46,868 bases of DNA from an uncultured Collinsella sp. (GCA_900548265.1 URKG01000013.1:1-46868); one strand, 5' to 3'; positions 32,602 to 42,500 are shown, counted from the stretch's first letter. Notes: generated from the sequence alone by a model not told the origin. Numbers and translations are program-made.

Positions 32602-33222
32602 ATGATCGCCAAGTTCGATTCCGCCCTCGTGCCATACGTTATCGAGCAGACGCCGCGCGGCGAGCGCAGCTACGATATCTATTCGCGCCTGCTCAACGAC
32701 CGCATCATCTTCTTGGGCGAGGAGATCAACTCCGTCAGCGCCAACCTGGTCGTTGCCCAGCTGCTGCATCTTGAGAGCCAGGATGCCGAGAAGGATATCT
32801 CGCTCTACATCAATTCGCCCGGCGGCGAGGTCTACTCTGGCCTGGCGATTCTGGACACCATGAACTTCATTAAGCCGCAGGTCTCCACCATCTGCGTCGG
32901 TATGGCCGCGTCCATGGCCGCCGTGCTGCTTTCAGCCGGCGCTAAGGGCAAGCGCTTCTGCCTGCCGCACTCCAAGGTCATGATTCACCAGCCCAGCGGC
33001 GGTGCCCAGGGTCAGCAGACCGAGATCGAGATCGTGGCCGAGGAGATCAAGAAGACTCGCCGCGAGCTCAACCAGATCCTGTCCGACGCCTCTGGCCAGC
33101 CCATCGAAAAGGTCCAGGCCGATACCGAGCGCGACAACTACCTGACCGCTGCTGAGGCCCTCGACTACGGTCTGATCGACCGTATCGTCACCTCGCGCGA
33201 TCTGGCCGCGAAGGACGCCTAG
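32602..33222 (+). CDS. clpP: ATP-dependent Clp protease proteolytic subunit
   Basis: A 206-residue serine peptidase forming the barrel of the ClpXP protease. Catalytic Ser is in GMAASMAA, His in MIHQPSGG, and Asp in ADTERDNY. The start at MIAKFDS follows GGAG with 6-base spacing; ATGs 6 and 12 bases upstream are in frame. A processed propeptide is possible, as in other ClpP. One base separates it from clpX, giving a clpPX operon. Confidence 0.95.
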   Translation: MIAKFDSALVPYVIEQTPRGERSYDIYSRLLNDRIIFLGEEINSVSANLVVAQLLHLESQDAEKDISLYINSPGGEVYSGLAILDTMNFIKPQVSTICVGMAASMAAVLLSAGAKGKRFCLPHSKVMIHQPSGGAQGQQTEIEIVAEEIKKTRRELNQILSDASGQPIEKVQADTERDNYLTAAEALDYGLIDRIVTSRDLAAKDA

Positions 33223-33223
33223 G

Positions 33224-34633
33224 ATGGCAGGTAACATGCAGGACAACTTTGACGAGAACGGCAACCCCATCCGCTGCTCCTTCTGCGGAAAAGAGCAGGG
33301 CCAGGTCCGTCGTCTCGTAAAGGGTCCGACCAATATCTTTATCTGCGACGAGTGCGTCGCCGCCTGCTCCGAGATCCTTGAGGAGTCGCTGGCTTCGGAC
33401 TTTATGGACGCTGCCCGCAACGGCAAGCTGCCGGGCTTCCTCAACGATCACGGCCAGGCTGCGTCCCAGCCTGCTGTGGATCCCGAGGCCGAGGGCTTTG
33501 AGCTCGAGGACGACGCCCGTCAGGTCATTACACACGTGCCGACGCCGCACGAGATCTATGACGAGCTTTCGGCCTATGTTATGGGTCAGGAGGACGCCAA
33601 GCGCGCCATGTCGGTGGCCGTGTACAACCACTATCGTCGCGTGATCGAGGGCGGCGCCGCGGTGTCTGCCTTTGACGACGGTATGGGCTCGCAGTTCGAC
33701 GACGATATGGACGAGGTAGAGCTTGCCAAGTCTAACATCCTGCTGCTCGGTCCCACCGGTACCGGTAAGACCCTGCTCGCCCAGACGCTCGCGCGCATCC
33801 TCGAGGTGCCGTTTGCCATCGCCGACGCTACCGCGCTTACCGAGGCCGGCTACGTGGGCGAGGACGTGGAGAACATCCTGCTCAAGCTCATCAACGCCGC
33901 CGATGGCGACATTGAGCGCGCGCAGGTGGGCATTATCTACGTGGACGAGATCGATAAGATCGCCCGCAAGGCCGAGAACCTCTCCATTACCCGCGATGTT
34001 TCGGGCGAGGGCGTTCAGCAGGCGCTGCTTAAGATTCTTGAGGGCACGGTGGCAAGCGTTCCGCCCACCGGCGGCCGCAAGCATCCCCAGCAGGAGCTGC
34101 TGCAGATCGATACGACCAACATCCTGTTCATCTGCGGCGGTGCCTTTGTGGGCCTGGACAAGATCATTGCCGATCGCGTGGGCAACAAGGGCGTGGGCTT
34201 CAACTCCGAGATCGCCGGCCCCACCTCGGTCGACGAGAACGACCTGCTGCGTCAGGTGCTCCCGCAGGACCTCAACGCCTTTGGCATGATCCCCGAGTTC
34301 GTGGGCCGTACGCCCGTCGTCACCCAGACGCAGGCGCTCGACGAGGATGACCTGGTGTCGATCCTGACCGAGCCCAAGAACGCCGTGGTGCGTCAATACC
34401 GTAAGATGTTCCAGCTCGAGGACGTTGAGCTTGAGTTTGAGGACGCCGCCCTGCACGAGATCGCCCGCATGGCGCTCGCCCGCAAGACCGGCGCCCGCGG
34501 CCTGCGCTCCATCTGCGAGGACGTGCTGCAGCAGACAATGTTCGATCTGCCCAGTGAGGAGGGCGTTTCCAAGGTCGTTGTGACCGAAGCCTCCGTAAAG
34601 GGCGAAGAACAACCCCAGCGCATCTACGGGTAA
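33224..34633 (+). CDS. clpX: ATP-dependent Clp protease ATP-binding subunit
   Basis: A 469-residue AAA+ unfoldase that feeds substrates to ClpP. The N-terminal zinc domain is CSFCGKEQ...CDECVAAC, Walker A is GPTGTGKT, Walker B is IIYVDEID, and the pore/sensor regions are normal. It is about 45 residues longer than E. coli ClpX, mostly from acidic linkers after the zinc domain and within the AAA+ domain (DDGMGSQFDDDMDEVE). A second in-frame ATG 12 bases on is an alternative start. Confidence 0.96.
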   Translation: MAGNMQDNFDENGNPIRCSFCGKEQGQVRRLVKGPTNIFICDECVAACSEILEESLASDFMDAARNGKLPGFLNDHGQAASQPAVDPEAEGFELEDDARQVITHVPTPHEIYDELSAYVMGQEDAKRAMSVAVYNHYRRVIEGGAAVSAFDDGMGSQFDDDMDEVELAKSNILLLGPTGTGKTLLAQTLARILEVPFAIADATALTEAGYVGEDVENILLKLINAADGDIERAQVGIIYVDEIDKIARKAENLSITRDVSGEGVQQALLKILEGTVASVPPTGGRKHPQQELLQIDTTNILFICGGAFVGLDKIIADRVGNKGVGFNSEIAGPTSVDENDLLRQVLPQDLNAFGMIPEFVGRTPVVTQTQALDEDDLVSILTEPKNAVVRQYRKMFQLEDVELEFEDAALHEIARMALARKTGARGLRSICEDVLQQTMFDLPSEEGVSKVVVTEASVKGEEQPQRIYG

Positions 34634-34646
34634 ATAGCTTGAATCC

Positions 34647-34680
34647 AGGCCCCGCGGCAACCACCGCGGGGCCTGCCATT
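34647..34680 (+). terminator. Intrinsic terminator of clpPX
   Basis: AGGCCCCGCGG pairs with CCGCGGGGCCT (11 bp) around CAACCA, followed by GCCATTT. Confidence 0.82.
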
Positions 34681-34682
34681 TA

Positions 34683-34761
34683 GGGACAGGTTTATTTTGG
34701 TCGGTTTTATATGGGCAAATGTCGTTTCCCCTGATAAAACCTACCAAAATAAACCTGTCCC
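34683..34761. repeat. Second-family palindromic hairpin (GGGACAGGTTTATTTTGG arms)
   Basis: Arms at 34683-34710 and 34734-34761 are reverse complements over 28 bases with one mismatch, with a 23-base spacer. The sequence is unrelated to the GTTGCGGTG family, but the geometry is nearly identical. It starts 3 bases after the clpX terminator and ends 20 bases before the valS promoter. Confidence 0.9.
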
Positions 34762-34780
34762 TTTTCGGCAGGTATGCCTG

Positions 34781-34789
34781 TGCTATTCT
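34781..34789 (+). promoter_or_regulatory. Extended -10 promoter of valS
   Basis: TGCTATTCT (TG-N-TATTCT) resembles the boxes before selC and tRNA-Leu. It would give a 5' leader of about 175 bases containing the structured element described next. Confidence 0.45.
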
Positions 34790-34837
34790 GTGAGATTGTC
34801 AAGTTAGTACCTTCAGACTGAAGTAATCGATACCTAA

Positions 34838-34950
34838 GGCGTGTCCGCCTGCTTGGTTTTCGTAGATTCCGCACGAGCCGAAGAGCACTTAATGTGCTCT
34901 TCGTGCGAGTCAGGACCTGACCGAGCGAAAACCAAGCATGCGGACACGCC
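34838..34950 (+). ncRNA. Structured leader element of valS, copy 1 of a two-copy family
   Basis: A 113-base hairpin. The outer stem has 11 bp, one C/T mismatch, then 13 bp (34838-34862 with 34926-34950). The inner stem is CGCAC, a 5-base bulge GAGCC, then GAAGAGCAC, loop TTAAT, GTGCTCTTC, GTGCG. Between inner and outer stems lies CAGGACCTGACCG on the 3' side. An inverted homologue downstream of valS keeps the bulge, loop and internal-loop bases while its stems differ by compensating changes. No T-box consensus (AGGGTGGTACCGCG) is present. Whether it acts as RNA or as a mobile palindrome is open. Confidence 0.55.
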
Positions 34951-34970
34951 GACGGGCAAGGGAGAGATAT

Positions 34971-37667
34971 ATGGAAGAGATGCCCAAGAACTACGATCCG
35001 TCGACCAACGAGCCGGCGATCCTGCAGAAGTGGCTTGACGGCGGCTACTATAAGCGCCGCGCCGGTGTGGGCGACTGCACCGTCACCATTCCGCCTCCCA
35101 ATGTGACCGGCAAGCTCCACATGGGTCACGCCACCGACGACTCCATCCAGGACGCCATCATCCGTATGGCCCGCATGCGCGGCAAGTCCACGCGCTGGGT
35201 TCTGGGCACCGACCACGCCGGTATCGCTACGCAGACCAAGGTCGACAAGAAGCTCAAGAGTGAGGGCATCAGCCGCCTGGAGATTGGCCGCGACAAGTTT
35301 GTCGACGCTTGCTGGGACTGGACCCACGAGTACGGCGGCATCATCGTCGAGCAGATCAAGCGCATGGGCTGCTCCGTCGACTTCGACAACGAGCGCTTTA
35401 CCATGGACGAGGACTACGCGCAGGCCGTGCGCAAGGTCTTCTGCGACTGGTACCACGATGGTCTGATCTACTGCGGCAAGCGCATCGTCAACTGGTGCCC
35501 CAACTGCACCACCGCCATCTCGGACGATGAGGCCGAGTACAAGGACGAGAAGGGCCACCTGTGGCACCTGCGCTACCCGCTGACCGAGCCGGTCAACGGT
35601 CAGGACTATATCGTCGTCGCCACTACGCGCCCCGAGACCATGCTCGGCGACACGGGCGTTGCCGTCTCCCCGAAGGATCCCGAGAAGGCCGCCTTTGTGG
35701 GTAAGACCGTCAAGCTCCCCATCGTCGACCGCGAGATCCCCATTTTTGAGGATTGGCACGTCGACGCCAACTTTGGTTCCGGCTTTGTTAAGGTCACCCC
35801 GGCCCACGACCCCAACGATTACGCCATGGGTCAGGCTCACGACCTGCCGCAGATCAACATCTTCGACGAGCACGCGGTGGTCGTCGAGGGTTACGGCGAG
35901 TTCACCGGCATGAATCGCGACGAGTGCCGCGAGGCCGTCATCAAGTGGTTCGAGGAGCACGACCTGCTCGATCACGTCGAGGACCTCGATCACTCCGTCA
36001 TGCACTGCTACCGCTGCGACGCTGCGCTTGAGCCGTGGCTGTCCGAGCAGTGGTTTGTGGCTGTTGACAAGCTCAAGGGGCCGGCGCTTGACGCCGTTAA
36101 CTCCGGTAAGGTTACCTTCCACCCCGCGCGCTGGACGCAGACCTACACCACCTGGATGGAGAACCTTAAGGACTGGTGCATCAGCCGCCAGCTGTGGTGG
36201 GGCCACCGCATCCCCGTGTTCTACTGCGAGGACTGCGGTTGGGAGGACGCCCTGACCGAGGACACCGACGTGTGCCCCAAGTGCGGCGGTCATCACGTGC
36301 ACCAGGACGAGAACGTGCTGGACACGTGGTTTAGCTCGCAGCTGTGGACCTTCGCCACGCAGGGCTGGCCGCAAAAGCCGGAGCTGCTCGAGGGCCATCA
36401 CCCCACGACGGCGCTCGTCACCGCGCGCGACATCATCGCGCTGTGGGTTGCCCGCATGGTCATGAGCTCGTTGTACTTCCTGGACGAAGTGCCGTTTAAG
36501 GACGTCGTCATCTACCCGACGATTCTTGCCAAGGACGGAAGCCGTATGTCCAAGTCCAAGGGCAACGGCGTTGACCCCATGGACCTCATTGGCATGTACG
36601 GCGCCGACGCCATGCGCTACAACCTGCTGACGCTCTGCACCAACAACCAGGACGTCAAGTTCGACGCGAACATCGACAAGAAGACCAAGAAGCTCATCGA
36701 CAGCCCGCGTACCGACCAGGCCAAGTCGTTTGTGACCAAGATCTGGAACGCCAGCCGCTTCCTGCTCATGAACATGGAGGGCTACACGCCCGGCGAGCCC
36801 GTCGTGGAGACGCCGGCCGACGCCTGGATGTTCAGCCGCCTGGCCAAGGCCGTGAAGATGGTCACCGAGGGCATTGAGAACTACACCTTTGGCGATATGG
36901 CCCGCGGCGTGCAGCAGTTCTTCTGGAACGAGGTCTGCGACTGGTACGTCGAGGTCACCAAGGCCCGCCTGAAGGGCGAGGGCCGTCTGCAGGCCCAGCG
37001 CAACCTGATCTTTGTGCTTGACACCTCCATTCGTCTGATGCACCCGCTTATGCCGTTTGTCACCGAGGAGATCTGGGACAACATGCCGGCGAGCGTGCTC
37101 GACCTGGACGCCGAGGGCAACGTTGACCGCGCCGAGGCGCTCATGATCGCCAAGTGGCCCGAGCCCGCCGATTACGCCAAGTATGTTGACGAGGACGCCG
37201 AGCGCGCGTTTGAGCTGTGCCGAACCGTCGTGTCTGCTGCCCGCGCCACCCGTTCGCGTTATCGCTTGAGTCCCAAGGCCGAGCTCGATGTGGTCGTGCG
37301 CGCCGGTGCCGAGGACATTGAGAAGCTCGAGGGCCTGCGCTCGACCATCGAGCCGCTGGCGAATACCGCCTCGCTGGTCATGGGCACCGACGTTGAGAAG
37401 CCGGCTGCGAGCATTGCTGTGGTCGACAGCGGCGTCGAGGTCTTTGTGGTGCTCGAGGGCAAGGTTGATCTTTCGGCCGAGAAGGCACGCCTGGAGAAGG
37501 AGATCGCCGCGGCCCAGAAGGAGCTCGCCGGCTGCGAGAAGACGCTCGCCAACGAGGGCTTTGTGGCCAAGGCCGCGCCCGCGGTGGTGCAGAAGAAGAG
37601 GGACCGTGCAGCTGAGCTCAAGGAGATCCTGGCGGCGCTGACTGCTCAGGTTGCTGACTTCTCGTAG
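34971..37667 (+). CDS. valS: Valyl-tRNA synthetase
   Basis: An 898-residue class Ia synthetase that charges tRNA-Val. The HIGH motif appears as KLHMGHA, preceded by the valS signature PPPNVTG; the KMSKS motif is RMSKSKGN. The CP1 editing domain (GDTGVAVSPKDP, TPAHDPNDY) is complete. The C-terminal coiled coil, rich in Glu, Lys and Ala, ends the protein as usual for ValRS. ATG 34971 follows GGGAGAG; an earlier in-frame ATG lies inside the leader hairpin. Its long structured leader suggests regulated expression. Confidence 0.96.
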   Translation: MEEMPKNYDPSTNEPAILQKWLDGGYYKRRAGVGDCTVTIPPPNVTGKLHMGHATDDSIQDAIIRMARMRGKSTRWVLGTDHAGIATQTKVDKKLKSEGISRLEIGRDKFVDACWDWTHEYGGIIVEQIKRMGCSVDFDNERFTMDEDYAQAVRKVFCDWYHDGLIYCGKRIVNWCPNCTTAISDDEAEYKDEKGHLWHLRYPLTEPVNGQDYIVVATTRPETMLGDTGVAVSPKDPEKAAFVGKTVKLPIVDREIPIFEDWHVDANFGSGFVKVTPAHDPNDYAMGQAHDLPQINIFDEHAVVVEGYGEFTGMNRDECREAVIKWFEEHDLLDHVEDLDHSVMHCYRCDAALEPWLSEQWFVAVDKLKGPALDAVNSGKVTFHPARWTQTYTTWMENLKDWCISRQLWWGHRIPVFYCEDCGWEDALTEDTDVCPKCGGHHVHQDENVLDTWFSSQLWTFATQGWPQKPELLEGHHPTTALVTARDIIALWVARMVMSSLYFLDEVPFKDVVIYPTILAKDGSRMSKSKGNGVDPMDLIGMYGADAMRYNLLTLCTNNQDVKFDANIDKKTKKLIDSPRTDQAKSFVTKIWNASRFLLMNMEGYTPGEPVVETPADAWMFSRLAKAVKMVTEGIENYTFGDMARGVQQFFWNEVCDWYVEVTKARLKGEGRLQAQRNLIFVLDTSIRLMHPLMPFVTEEIWDNMPASVLDLDAEGNVDRAEALMIAKWPEPADYAKYVDEDAERAFELCRTVVSAARATRSRYRLSPKAELDVVVRAGAEDIEKLEGLRSTIEPLANTASLVMGTDVEKPAASIAVVDSGVEVFVVLEGKVDLSAEKARLEKEIAAAQKELAGCEKTLANEGFVAKAAPAVVQKKRDRAAELKEILAALTAQVADFS

Positions 37668-37682
37668 GCGGTACCGGGGGAC

Positions 37683-37790
37683 GCGGTTTGGGGCATTGCT
37701 CGCTACTGCGGACAGTCCTGCTCGCACGAAGGCCACATTAAGTGGCCTTCGGCTCGTGCGGAACTTGTATCGAGCAAAGCCCCAAACCGC
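37683..37790 (-). ncRNA. Structured element, copy 2, inverted relative to copy 1, after valS
   Basis: Read on the minus strand, this 108-base hairpin repeats the inner block of copy 1: TTCCGCACGAGCCGAAG, then CACTTAATGTG, then CTTCGTGCGAG and CAGGAC. Inner stem bases AG/CT of copy 1 are GC/GC here, both sides changing together. The outer stem (12 bp, one mismatch, 7 bp) has an entirely different sequence yet still pairs. It lies between valS and folC in the orientation opposite to both genes. Confidence 0.55.
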
Positions 37791-37888
37791 TCCCATAGCG
37801 TTTACGGGGGCGTCCGCTGCCTGGTAGGGCCACTTGGCTGTGACCTTGAGGTCGCTGCAAAGCGGTGTTTTGCTGAGATTTTGAATGG

Positions 37889-37920
37889 GAGGGGCTCGTT
37901 GTTGATTCGGGCCTCTTTTT
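37889..37920 (+). terminator. Probable terminator after valS
   Basis: GAGG...CTCG with CGGGCCTC followed by TTTTT; the stem is imperfect. It lies immediately before folC. Confidence 0.4.
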
Positions 37921-37941
37921 ATGTTGAGGGGACTTTGGGTT

Positions 37942-39285
37942 ATGGCTAAGCGTTCTGGGTCGTATGTCGTTCCTTTCTCGTTTGAGTTGCTTTCGTTTGA
38001 TGAGGCTGTTGGGCTGGCTGCTGATACGGGGCGGATTTCTGGGGATGCTGGGCCTCTGCTTGAGACGGTTGTCGATATGCTTGATGAGCTGGGGCGTCCG
38101 GACGAGTACTTTGATTGCATTCAGGTCGCCGGTACCAATGGCAAGACTTCGACCACGCGTTTTTCGGCTGCCATTCTTCGTGGTGAGGGGCTCAAGACCG
38201 CGCTGTATACGTCGCCGCAGCTTGTGCGCTATCCCGAGCGCATGGAGGTTGACGGGCGCGTTGTGAGCGACGAGGCGTTTGCCCGTGGTGTTTCTGCCGC
38301 TGTTGAGGCGGGACATCGCGTGAATGCGCGTCGTGTGGCGGCGGGGGAGCGCGCCTATACCATCACGCCGTTTGACCTGCTGACGGCTGCCGCACTGGTG
38401 GTGTTTGCCGAGGCTTGCGTGGACGTGGCCGTGCTTGAGGTCGGCATGGGCGGACGCTGGGATGCTACGAGTGCGACCGATCCCGTCGCCGTTGCCATTA
38501 CGGGCATTGGGCTCGATCACACACATATTTTGGGCGACACGCTCGAGGCCATTGCGGGTGAGAAGGCTGCGGTCATTAAGCCCGGACGCCTGGTTGTGCT
38601 GGGCGAGGGCACGCACGAGGCAAGTGTTCAGCGCGTGATGGATGCACGTTGTCGCGAGTGTGGCATTGTGCCGCTGGTGGTGAACCATGCCACGACTAAG
38701 GTGCCGGCGCATGTGGGCGACACGGTTGAGTTTAGCTGCACCACGCCGCGTGCGATCTATACGTCGAGCATGGTTAAGCCGGCGTATCAGCCGCAGAATG
38801 CCGCGTGCGCGATTATGCTGTGCGAGAGCTATCTGGGTCACGAGCTCGATCATGACAAGCTCGATGCGTCGCTTATGGGCTGCCCCACGCCTGGACGATT
38901 TGATGTGCTGGGAACTGATCCGCTCAAGTTGATTGATGCCTGCCATAACCCTCAGAGCTGCGAGAACTTTGTGAGCGCGCTGGACGAGATCGATCCGTGC
39001 GTAGAGAATCGCCCCACGCTGCTGTGCGCTGCGCTGGCCGACAAGGACGTGGCGGGTATCGTTGACGTTTTGGTTCCGGCGTTCCCCCGCGTAGTCGTGA
39101 CCCAGACCGATTCCGACCGCGCCCTGCCGGCAGAGGAGCTCGCCGCCCTGGTGGACGCCGATAAGCTCGCGGGCGTATACCAGAGCGTGCCCGAGGCCCT
39201 CGCTGCCTTCGATGCTGCGGGCGAGCCCTTTGTAGCAGCCGGCACCATCACCCTAGCCGGCGAAGTAGCCGGCTTGCTCCGCTAA
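37942..39285 (+). CDS. folC: Folylpolyglutamate synthase / dihydrofolate synthase (Mur ligase family)
   Basis: A 447-residue ATP-dependent ligase that adds glutamates to folate, and possibly glutamate to dihydropteroate. The P-loop is QVAGTNGKTST, and the family motifs GLDHTHILGDTLEAIAGEKAAVIKPG (two ligand residues) and ACHNPQS are present. The start has GAGGGG upstream of ATG 37942. The first 150 codons use more G/T-ending codons than neighbouring genes. No other folate gene is adjacent. Confidence 0.93.
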   Translation: MAKRSGSYVVPFSFELLSFDEAVGLAADTGRISGDAGPLLETVVDMLDELGRPDEYFDCIQVAGTNGKTSTTRFSAAILRGEGLKTALYTSPQLVRYPERMEVDGRVVSDEAFARGVSAAVEAGHRVNARRVAAGERAYTITPFDLLTAAALVVFAEACVDVAVLEVGMGGRWDATSATDPVAVAITGIGLDHTHILGDTLEAIAGEKAAVIKPGRLVVLGEGTHEASVQRVMDARCRECGIVPLVVNHATTKVPAHVGDTVEFSCTTPRAIYTSSMVKPAYQPQNAACAIMLCESYLGHELDHDKLDASLMGCPTPGRFDVLGTDPLKLIDACHNPQSCENFVSALDEIDPCVENRPTLLCAALADKDVAGIVDVLVPAFPRVVVTQTDSDRALPAEELAALVDADKLAGVYQSVPEALAAFDAAGEPFVAAGTITLAGEVAGLLR

Positions 39286-39300
39286 CCCATCCCCTCATCA

Positions 39301-39365
39301 GTTGCGGTGAAATAGGGACTGTTTTACAAGCCAGGAGCCCCAAACAGTCCGTATATCACCGCAAC
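39301..39365. repeat. Dispersed palindromic hairpin element, copy 4
   Basis: Arms GTTGCGGTGAAATAGGGACT (39301-39320) and its near reverse complement (39346-39365), two mismatches, 25-base spacer. It lies between folC and the large surface protein gene. Confidence 0.88.
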
Positions 39366-39454
39366 TCAAATTGGCTGCCCTTGGGTGCCCGTTTACGAAA
39401 CCATTTATGCCGCTTAACCTGTGACATATTGCAAACCTCCATTGGCGAAGGATA

Positions 39455-39518
39455 CGCTCAACTTAACTTGCCAATCGGACCAGTGCTGTTTGGTCCGTTG
39501 AGCGTGTCGGGAGGAAAC
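39455..39518 (+). promoter_or_regulatory. Structured 5' leader of the surface protein gene
   Basis: CGCTCAA (39455-39461) pairs with TTGAGCG (39498-39504). Directly stacked on it, CGGACCA (39476-39482) pairs with TGGTCCG (39491-39497). This leaves a one-sided 14-base bulge CTTAACTTGCCAAT and an 8-base loop. The ribosome-binding site GGGAGGAAAC follows 5 bases later. The arrangement could control translation or message stability. Confidence 0.45.
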
Positions 39519-42500
39519 ATGAACAAAAGGCATGTCAACGCGGCCATTACCGCGGGTCTTGCTCTGACGATGACGGTCGGCTCGGTGCCGCCACAGGCGT
39601 TCGCCGAGATGATGCAGGGTGATACCACCCAAGTTGTTGCCGAGCAAAGCGATGTGACGGGTGCGTCTGCCGCGTCTGCGGACACCGCCCAGCCAACCTC
39701 GCAAGACCAGAGTGAAGATAAGATCGCCTCTTTTGCCAGCCTGAACGAGCTGCACGTTGCCGAGGGTTCCGACGCCACGCTGCCCCAAACGGTAACGGCA
39801 ACCTACGAGAGCGGTACAACCAAGCAGGAAAACGTCACATGGAAGTTGAACGGCGCTGATGCTCCGGCAACGCTGGCGCAGCTGCCTGCCGGCTCGTATG
39901 AGTTTGAGGGCGCTGTCGCTGGCACCACGCAGACAGTCAAGCAGCGCGTGGTTATCGAAGCTGTTACGGTGGATTCGGCGGCAATTGACGCAGCCAACGT
40001 CGCTGCACCGACCAGCGAAAACGGCCACAAAGTCGTTTCGGTCGAATCTAATCCCATCATTGAAAAGTATGTCGGCTTCGATAGCGGCGACTATGTGCCA
40101 TCCTCTGAAGTGAAGGTAAAATGGTCTGACGGCACCGAGGGCTCTGCTTTTGTGCAGTGGGATGAAAAGTCGATAGAGACGTTTGCCTCAGCAACCGAAG
40201 AGTCCGAAATCGCCATCACGGGCCAGATTCGCGGTGCGTACGCTAACGGTCAATGGTTCTCGCTCGCTGAGCCGTTCGATGTGACCGGCGTTCTCAAAGT
40301 CTACGCTCCCCGCACCACGGGTGGCACTCAGTGGTCCACATGGACCGCAGCGGGTTATGCGCCCACGCTGACTTCGAGCGTGTCCGTTTACTACTCCAAT
40401 GGTGAGTCCCGGTCGTGCCCGGTTGTGTGGAATAAAATTTCCGAGGACCAGTACCAGAATGCGGGCACGTTTATTGTTGAGGGCCATATAAAGGACTGTC
40501 CCTCCATGCTCGTGTACTGCACCGTGTATGTTCGTGCGGTCAAGAGCGTCCAGACCGAGTTGACGTGTACGACCCTAACCGGTGAGGTCCCATCTCTGCC
40601 GTATTCTGCTTCGGTTGTCTTTGATAACGGTGCTACCGAGCATGTCCCGGTATCTTGGGATCCTGTTGACGCGTCGCTTTACTCTAAAGTGGGAACGTTT
40701 ACGGTTAAAGGCAAACTCAATGGTTTTGATAACCGTGAGGTTACCTGTACTGTCACTGTTAAGGACCCCAAGGACGTGCTCGATCTTAATACGCTGAGGT
40801 TCGAGCGCGTGGTCGGAGACAACACTCCTCTTAGCACGTATGTCTATTTCCCTGTCACGCAGTCGAATAACACCATATACTCTCATGGCTATCAGGTTAC
40901 TTGGGACAACGCCGATGTGTCTCAATTTCAAAAGGCCGGCACCTATACGGTCACGGGCACGCTCACGTCGTATGATGCGTCACCTGTTAACGGCCTTAAG
41001 GTGACTGCTCAGGTCGAGGTCAAGGAAGTTGCCTATATCGACTCTCTTGCCCCCGTCAACACCCCCGTCGGCGTACGCCCTACAACGGGCAGCGGTCTTC
41101 CCGGCGGCGTTTTAGTTACATTTACCGACGGTACAAAGCAGCAGTGCGTCATTGCGTGGGATCCCATTTTGGACACACAGGTGGCAAACGAGGGGTCATT
41201 TAAGCTTTCCGGCTCGCTGACATATTGGACCAATACCTCATCTTCATCGACTAGTCAGGTGGAGCTGGGTGACAGCAATCGAGTCACGGCGACCATTTCC
41301 GTCCGCGCCCTGCAGATGCCTTCTTCGACATCGACAAGCACGCTTATCGGATGCCAGCCCAATATGCCCGATTCAATCGAGGCCACGATGTGGAATGGTT
41401 CGCGAGGTAATTTCCCTGTTCAGTGGTCGACGATTAGTCAGGACGACCTAAAGAACCTTGGCCAGATTACGGTCAACGGATACTTTACCGGTTCTAACAT
41501 CCCGGTTACGGCGACGGTCAATATTTGTGATCTCGAAGATAACAACATCGGCAAGATTCCTTATATTCCCGGCGCCGGGCTTCTGGCTCCGCGCTATCTG
41601 TCCGATCTGTATTTGTCTGACGGCAGCTCCTACTACCCCAGGTATTCCTCGGGGCAGCCTTATAGCTGGGATGAGTTCCCTCAAGAGCTGCTGGACGGCA
41701 AACCGGGCGAGTACGAAATTACCGGCACGATCGCCGACTCGCTGGCAAAGATCCATGCGACTGCGGTGTGCGGCGAGGTCAAGGGTGTCAACAACTACAG
41801 CGATAACGGTGTGACGCTTGGACAGTCGTACGAGGACTGGCGCGTTATCTATCCCGGTGAGGAAGTCAATCTGGACTACTTCTACGTGTCCGGCGCATTG
41901 CAGGACGGAACGACTTTTGACAGTCTCGGCGTCAACTGGGACACCTACGATAGGTGCCCCCAGAAGGACTGCACGATAACTGGAACGGTCGCCGGAACGA
42001 ATATCCCCGTGAAGGTCCATGTCATCGTGACTAAAAACTGGGAGGCTCAGCCGCAAACCATTACGGTGCTCAAGGGCAGCGACGGCACCGCCATGCTTCC
42101 CAGCTATGCCGAACTTGTTAGCCCCGATGCGGTCGAGCATCCGGATTATTCGCACAAATACGCCGAGGCCAAGTGGAACACGAAGGGCTTCGATTGGACC
42201 CAGGACGGCGTGGTCCGCGGCACTGCAACAATTAGCTTTAGCACGGGGAACGGTATGCAGACGGTCGACGTTCCGATTACTGCCACCGTTAAGATCGCGC
42301 GCAAGGCGACCTCGGTGCAGGGCGGAACCATATGGACCGTCCCCGGCATCAAGCCGATGCTGCCGGAATACCTTGAGGTTCGATATGACAACGATGTGTC
42401 TTCTGAGCCCCAGCGCGAAAAGGTCACATGGGACCGTGTCGCCGAAGACGCGTATGCCAAGGACGGTTCGTTTAAGGTGAAGGGCAAACTCCAGGGTGGT

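Noticed and set aside
34838..34950. Self-cleaving ribozyme or integron attC site for the valS-flanking element
   Set aside because: No hammerhead CUGAUGA/GAAA core or other ribozyme core recognised, and no attC core sites (GTTRRRY) at the ends.
34790..34970. T-box riboswitch in the valS leader
   Set aside because: No AGGGTGGTACCGCG-type T-box, no antiterminator/terminator pair with T-tract, and the structured element occurs again in inverse orientation after the gene.
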